Position numbers and translations under genes: made by a program
Origin: Candidatus Margulisiibacteriota bacterium
Lineage (GTDB): Bacteria > Margulisbacteria > WOR-1 > XYC2-FULL-46-14 > JAHJBW01
Assembly: GCA_018813405.1 (NCBI GenBank)
Contig: JAHJBW010000193.1
Coordinates: 1-7,292 of the forward strand
Direction of reading: 5' to 3'
Length of the DNA stretch: 7,292 bases
The notes under the pieces: generated by a model
Told to the model about the DNA's origin: nothing
Seen by the model: the letters and a program-made list of their open reading frames with translations, nothing else
Database searches by the model: none
Shown: positions 4,981 to 7,292 of the stretch, in pieces
Layout: each line of letters begins with the position of its first letter
Numbering within the stretch: the stretch's first letter is position 1

Positions 4981-6627
4981 ATGCGGAAATACCTCGTATT
5001 ATTATTTGTGGTCTTTCTGGCCATGCCTGTGTTTGCCATAAGCGCGGATATTTCCGAGGTAGGCATTGGCGCCAGACCTTTGTCTCTTGGCAGTGCCTAT
5101 ACCGCTCTGTCCGACGACGGTTCAGCGCTATTTACCAATCCCGCCGGAATATCAAATAAGGCCGGCATGCAGCTTATTTCCATGGCGGGCCAGCTGTTGG
5201 AAGATGTCAACTATGTAATGTTCGGCATTAGCAATCCTTCGCCTATTGGCGATCTGGGAATTTGCTATATCAATGCTTCAACCGGCAGTATTCCGCTTAC
5301 CACCCTTACCAGGACAGTGACGCAGGATGTTGTAACGCAAACCGGGTCCACGGATTATTATTCAAACATCATCGGGCTTGTCTATGCCCGGCAGTTATAC
5401 AGCAACGTTTCTATTGGCGGCAACCTGAAGTTCTTTTCACAGGGTTTTTCTAACACCTCTGGCGATATGTCGGGGGCGGTAGGTACGGGAATGGACCTGG
5501 ACCTGGGCCTAAAATGGAACCCGGCGAAAGGCATCAAGTTAGGTCTTATGGCGCAAAACATTTTGCCTGCCACAATGGGCGGCAAGTTCATCTGGGTCAA
5601 GAACAACATTGAAGAAGGTATTCCCGCGGTGCTGATGCTGGGGTCAAGCCTAAAATTATGGGGCAGGGAAGAGGCTTTTATGGAAAGGGACCAGGAGCTT
5701 AACCTGACCATTGACAGCGAAATGAGGCCAGTGCAATTGCGGCCAGGACTCTGGCACATAGGCGTCGAGTGGTGGCCTGTCTCTTCTTTTGCCCTGCGCC
5801 TGGGACTTGACCAGGCCGCGCGGGCGACAGAGACCGGTGTGGGGGTTGACAGCAATCTCACCGGAGGTATTGGACTTCGGTTCAACAGCTTTACCTTTGA
5901 TTATGCCTATCACCAGTACGGCGACCTCATGGAAAACAATACCCACTTCTTTTCGTTTGGCTATGTCGGAAGTGAAAAGTTGAAAGTTGATGTTCCCTTT
6001 ATGTCAAAGGGTGAAAAATCGCCTGCCGCTCCCGCGCTCATAAAACCCCGGCCGGTATTGATGACCTTTGATGACGTACCCGAGGGATTCTGGGCAAAAG
6101 AACCCATTGAATATCTTGCCACGCTCGGGACAATGACAGGATATCCCGATGGAACCTTCCATCCCGAGAACGCCCTGACCAGGGCGGAAATGGCTGCCCT
6201 GCTGGTAAAGGCGAAAGGCTTTGAGGTTGTTCCTGTTGACTCGGCTTTATTCACTGACCTTCCTGTTTCGCACTGGGCGGCGTCCTATGTAAACATTGCG
6301 GTACAGCGCGGTTATGTAAAAGGCTATCCCGACAATACCTTTAAGCCCGCAAAAGAAATGACCCGCGCGGAAGCGGTGGCGGTCATTAGCCGCTTCGCGG
6401 GATTGTCGGAATATTCTACAATCAGCTCAAAGCCTTTTCCAGATGTTTCAACCGATTTTTGGGCGGCAAAGATCATAACTTCCGCCAAAATAGCGGGATT
6501 GCTTGAATACCTGTCCGGCAAGGAATTTGAGCAGGACGCTCCTCTGACCCGCGCCGAGGCCGCGGAAATACTTTCCAAAACCAAGTTCGCCAAGGAAAAG
6601 ATAAAGGGGCTTATTGAGGCGGAGTAG
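4981..6627 (+). CDS. Outer-membrane PorV/PorQ-like beta-barrel protein with three C-terminal SLH domains
   Basis: Predicted outer-membrane protein of 548 residues. Residues 1-19 are a Sec signal peptide (basic MRK, a hydrophobic stretch, cleavage after VFA). The region from about 20 to 329 resembles the PorV/PorQ (UPF0164) barrel family, opening with VGIGARPLSLGSAYTALSDD and ALFTNPAGI, alternating beta-strand-like sequence and a final aromatic strand HFFSFGYV. A linker (330-362) rich in Pro, Ala and Lys leads to three SLH repeats: 363-411 (FDDVPEGFWAKEPIEYL, TGYPDGTF, LTRAEMAALL), 424-475 (FTDLPVSHWAASYVNIA, KGYPDNTF, MTRAEAVAVI) and 486-536 (FPDVSTDFWAAKIITSA, LTRAEAAEIL; degenerate GYPDGTF). 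SLH domains bind pyruvylated cell-wall polymers, so the tail may tie the outer membrane to peptidoglycan. It has its own strong promoter and no evident operon partner. Confidence 0.88.
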   Translation: MRKYLVLLFVVFLAMPVFAISADISEVGIGARPLSLGSAYTALSDDGSALFTNPAGISNKAGMQLISMAGQLLEDVNYVMFGISNPSPIGDLGICYINASTGSIPLTTLTRTVTQDVVTQTGSTDYYSNIIGLVYARQLYSNVSIGGNLKFFSQGFSNTSGDMSGAVGTGMDLDLGLKWNPAKGIKLGLMAQNILPATMGGKFIWVKNNIEEGIPAVLMLGSSLKLWGREEAFMERDQELNLTIDSEMRPVQLRPGLWHIGVEWWPVSSFALRLGLDQAARATETGVGVDSNLTGGIGLRFNSFTFDYAYHQYGDLMENNTHFFSFGYVGSEKLKVDVPFMSKGEKSPAAPALIKPRPVLMTFDDVPEGFWAKEPIEYLATLGTMTGYPDGTFHPENALTRAEMAALLVKAKGFEVVPVDSALFTDLPVSHWAASYVNIAVQRGYVKGYPDNTFKPAKEMTRAEAVAVISRFAGLSEYSTISSKPFPDVSTDFWAAKIITSAKIAGLLEYLSGKEFEQDAPLTRAEAAEILSKTKFAKEKIKGLIEAE

Positions 6628-6647
6628 GAGCGGAGGGAGGAGAGATT

Positions 6648-6684
6648 TTCTCCTTCGCCCCGACCTTATCGGGGCTTCGGAGAA
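6648..6684. repeat. Two-tier hairpin downstream of GIY-YIG copy 1
   Basis: Outer stem TTCTCC / GGAGAA, symmetrical three-base interruptions (TTC on both sides), inner stem GCCCCGA / TCGGGGC and a five-base loop. It lies between the convergent barrel-SLH gene and the GIY-YIG gene and may act as a transcription barrier for both. Neither strand has a T-run, so it is not a standard intrinsic terminator. Confidence 0.75.
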
Positions 6685-6689
6685 TAAAC

Positions 6690-6950
6690 TCACTTCCCAA
6701 GAAATCTCTTTCTTGAAAAAGCAATCCCTGAACCAGACTTTAGATATCTTTCAAATTGTTCTGCCAGTATCTTACTTTCAAAACCTGCAAACCAAACGAC
6801 TTTCCATGGGCCTTTATTCTTTGTGTAACCACTTATATTTTCGTTGTGCTGTCTTAATCTGTTGTCTAAATCAGAAGTAAATCCAGTATAAATCTTGCCA
6901 TTATCCTTATTTTGAATAATATAAACAAAATAATGCTTAGTGTTAATCAT
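6690..6950 (-). CDS. Small GIY-YIG nuclease-domain protein, copy 1
   Basis: An 86-residue single-domain protein of the UvrC/YhbQ-like GIY-YIG superfamily. It has VYI (9-11) and YTG (21-23) as the GIY and YIG elements, the conserved Arg in NRLRQHN (R31), and the catalytic-type Glu in FERYLKSGSG (E67). The whole domain is present with no extra DNA-binding domain, so it is a minimal nuclease. The family includes DNA-repair and homing endonucleases; the substrate cannot be told from sequence. The ATG at 6950 gives the family-typical short lead before YFVYI. The Shine-Dalgarno is weak (AAG-rich). A near-copy starts upstream on the same strand, and both are flanked by structured hairpins, which suggests a small mobile or amplifying unit. 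Confidence 0.88.
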   Translation of the reverse strand: MINTKHYFVYIIQNKDNGKIYTGFTSDLDNRLRQHNENISGYTKNKGPWKVVWFAGFESKILAEQFERYLKSGSGIAFSRKRFLGK

Positions 6951-6969
6951 AAAGAATCTTACTTGTCCA

Positions 6970-7010
6970 GTTCTCCGAAGCCCCGAGCGTAGCGAGGGGC
7001 GTAGGAGAAC
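6970..7010. repeat. Two-tier hairpin between the two GIY-YIG copies
   Basis: Outer stem GTTCTCC / GGAGAAC, three-base interruptions (GAA and GTA), inner stem GCCCC / GGGGC with an 11-base loop containing short CG pairings. It has the same architecture and outer stem as the hairpins at 6648-6684 and 7026-7062 but a different apical part. It stands about 20 bases upstream of the copy 1 start codon. Confidence 0.78.
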
Positions 7011-7025
7011 GGAGGAGGAGAGATT

Positions 7026-7062
7026 TTCTCCTTCGCCCCGACCTTATCGGGGCTTCGGAGAA
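7026..7062. repeat. Two-tier hairpin downstream of GIY-YIG copy 2
   Basis: Base-for-base identical to the hairpin at 6648-6684, shifted by 378 bases, and in the same position relative to the stop codon of its GIY-YIG gene. Confidence 0.78.
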
Positions 7063-7067
7063 TAAAC

Positions 7068-7292
7068 TCACTTTCCCAAAAATCTTTTCCTTGAAAAAGC
7101 AATTCCAGAACCAGATTTCAAATATCTTTCAAACCTTTCCGCCAGAACCCTTTCTTCAAATCCTGCGAACCAAACAATCTTCCAAGGGCCCTTATTCTTT
7201 GTGTACCCACCTGTATTTTCGTTGTGCTGTCTTAATCTGTTGTCTAAATCAGAAGTAAATCCAGTATAAATCTTGCCATTATCCTTATTTTG
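7068..7292 (-). CDS. Small GIY-YIG nuclease-domain protein, copy 2, 5' end beyond the window
   Basis: The last 74 residues of a second GIY-YIG protein, running from the window edge (NKDNGKIYTGFTSDL) to the same GKIYTGF... and ...FSRKRFLGK end as copy 1, with a TGA stop at 7068-7070. It differs from copy 1 at seven residues: NTGGY for NISGY (two), KIVW for KVVW, and FEERVLAERF for FESKILAEQF (four). The catalytic-type Arg and Glu are kept and there is no frameshift, so it looks functional. About 30 base differences for seven residue changes indicates selection for the protein. The missing start presumably lies about 36 bases further on. Confidence 0.87.
   Translation of the reverse strand, partial: QNKDNGKIYTGFTSDLDNRLRQHNENTGGYTKNKGPWKIVWFAGFEERVLAERFERYLKSGSGIAFSRKRFLGK

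Larger units (their letters stand above)
6624..7292. repeat. Tandem duplication of a GIY-YIG gene with hairpins, period 378 bp, second unit cut by the window edge
   Basis: Positions 6636-6690 match 7014-7068 exactly, and 6841-6914 match 7219-7292 exactly, both with an offset of 378. Between these blocks the coding part differs at about 30 of 150 positions. On the minus strand each unit is gene, then hairpin after the stop, then (in the complete junction) a second hairpin before the next gene. The left end overlaps the stop codon of the barrel-SLH gene through a shared GTAGGAG. No transposase or terminal repeats of an insertion sequence are seen. More copies may lie beyond the right edge. Confidence 0.88.

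Noticed and set aside
5549..5575. Inverted repeat CAAAA / TTTTG in the barrel-SLH gene
   Set aside because: Very short and AT-rich, sharing no flanks with the other palindromes; consistent with chance in coding sequence.
5382..5946. Minus-strand open frames opposite the barrel-SLH gene
   Set aside because: They are rich in Pro, Ser and Arg, typical of shadow frames, and lie within a well-supported gene.
6657..6675. Rho-independent terminator for the barrel-SLH gene
   Set aside because: The stem is strong, but neither strand has a following T-run; it is kept as a repeat hairpin belonging to the GIY-YIG unit.
6624..7292. CRISPR array or classical insertion sequence
   Set aside because: There are only two 378-bp units, each with a gene; there are no short regularly spaced repeats, no transposase and no clear terminal inverted repeats or target duplications.

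Overview
The window looks like chromosomal DNA from an uncultivated bacterium with a Gram-negative type envelope. The evidence is a signal-peptide-bearing PorV/PorQ-like beta-barrel protein that ends in three S-layer-homology (SLH) domains, combined with a HrcA/CIRCE heat-shock cluster. Coding is dense, composition is moderate in GC, and TAA, TAG and TGA all end normal genes. The compact gene versions, SLH-tailed barrel and GIY-YIG/hairpin repeats suggest a candidate-phylum lineage, perhaps Margulisbacteria/Saganbacteria or a relative. That placement is a low-confidence guess from gene style, not from a marker search.

Layout, left to right. Minus strand 1-1365 is the heat-shock operon promoter-CIRCE-hrcA-grpE, and a strong Shine-Dalgarno at the left edge points to a next gene (by synteny dnaK) just outside. 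Plus strand 1384-2093 is a two-gene cassette: a MNT/AbiEii-like nucleotidyltransferase and a 59-residue partner that is too short for a routine ORF cut-off. Minus strand 2097-4887 is hemW, broken by a stop codon inside its radical-SAM cysteine motif, and an intact lepA upstream of it. Plus strand 4981-6627 is the barrel-SLH outer-membrane protein, divergent from lepA. From about 6624 to the right edge lies a tandem duplication (period 378 bp) whose unit is a small minus-strand GIY-YIG nuclease gene plus GC-rich hairpins; the second copy runs off the window.

lepA-hemW-hrcA-grpE-dnaK is the classical order known from Bacillus and other bacteria. Here the nucleotidyltransferase cassette sits in the opposite orientation between hemW and hrcA, so it looks like an insertion into an ancestral operon, and hemW has decayed. 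hrcA lacks about 90 central residues relative to the Bacillus protein but keeps its DNA-binding and C-terminal parts and a perfect CIRCE, so autoregulation is probably intact.

Two regulatory styles are visible. hrcA and grpE have Shine-Dalgarno sequences. The nucleotidyltransferase, the barrel-SLH gene and lepA each have a -10 box ending 6-8 bases before the start codon and no Shine-Dalgarno, which predicts leaderless mRNAs.

Small repeats are scattered through the window: short perfect palindromes at 17-37, 2474-2491, 2928-2947 and 4048-4062 (three of them inside coding sequence), a four-unit heptamer array that exactly bridges lepA and hemW, and the GIY-YIG-associated hairpins.
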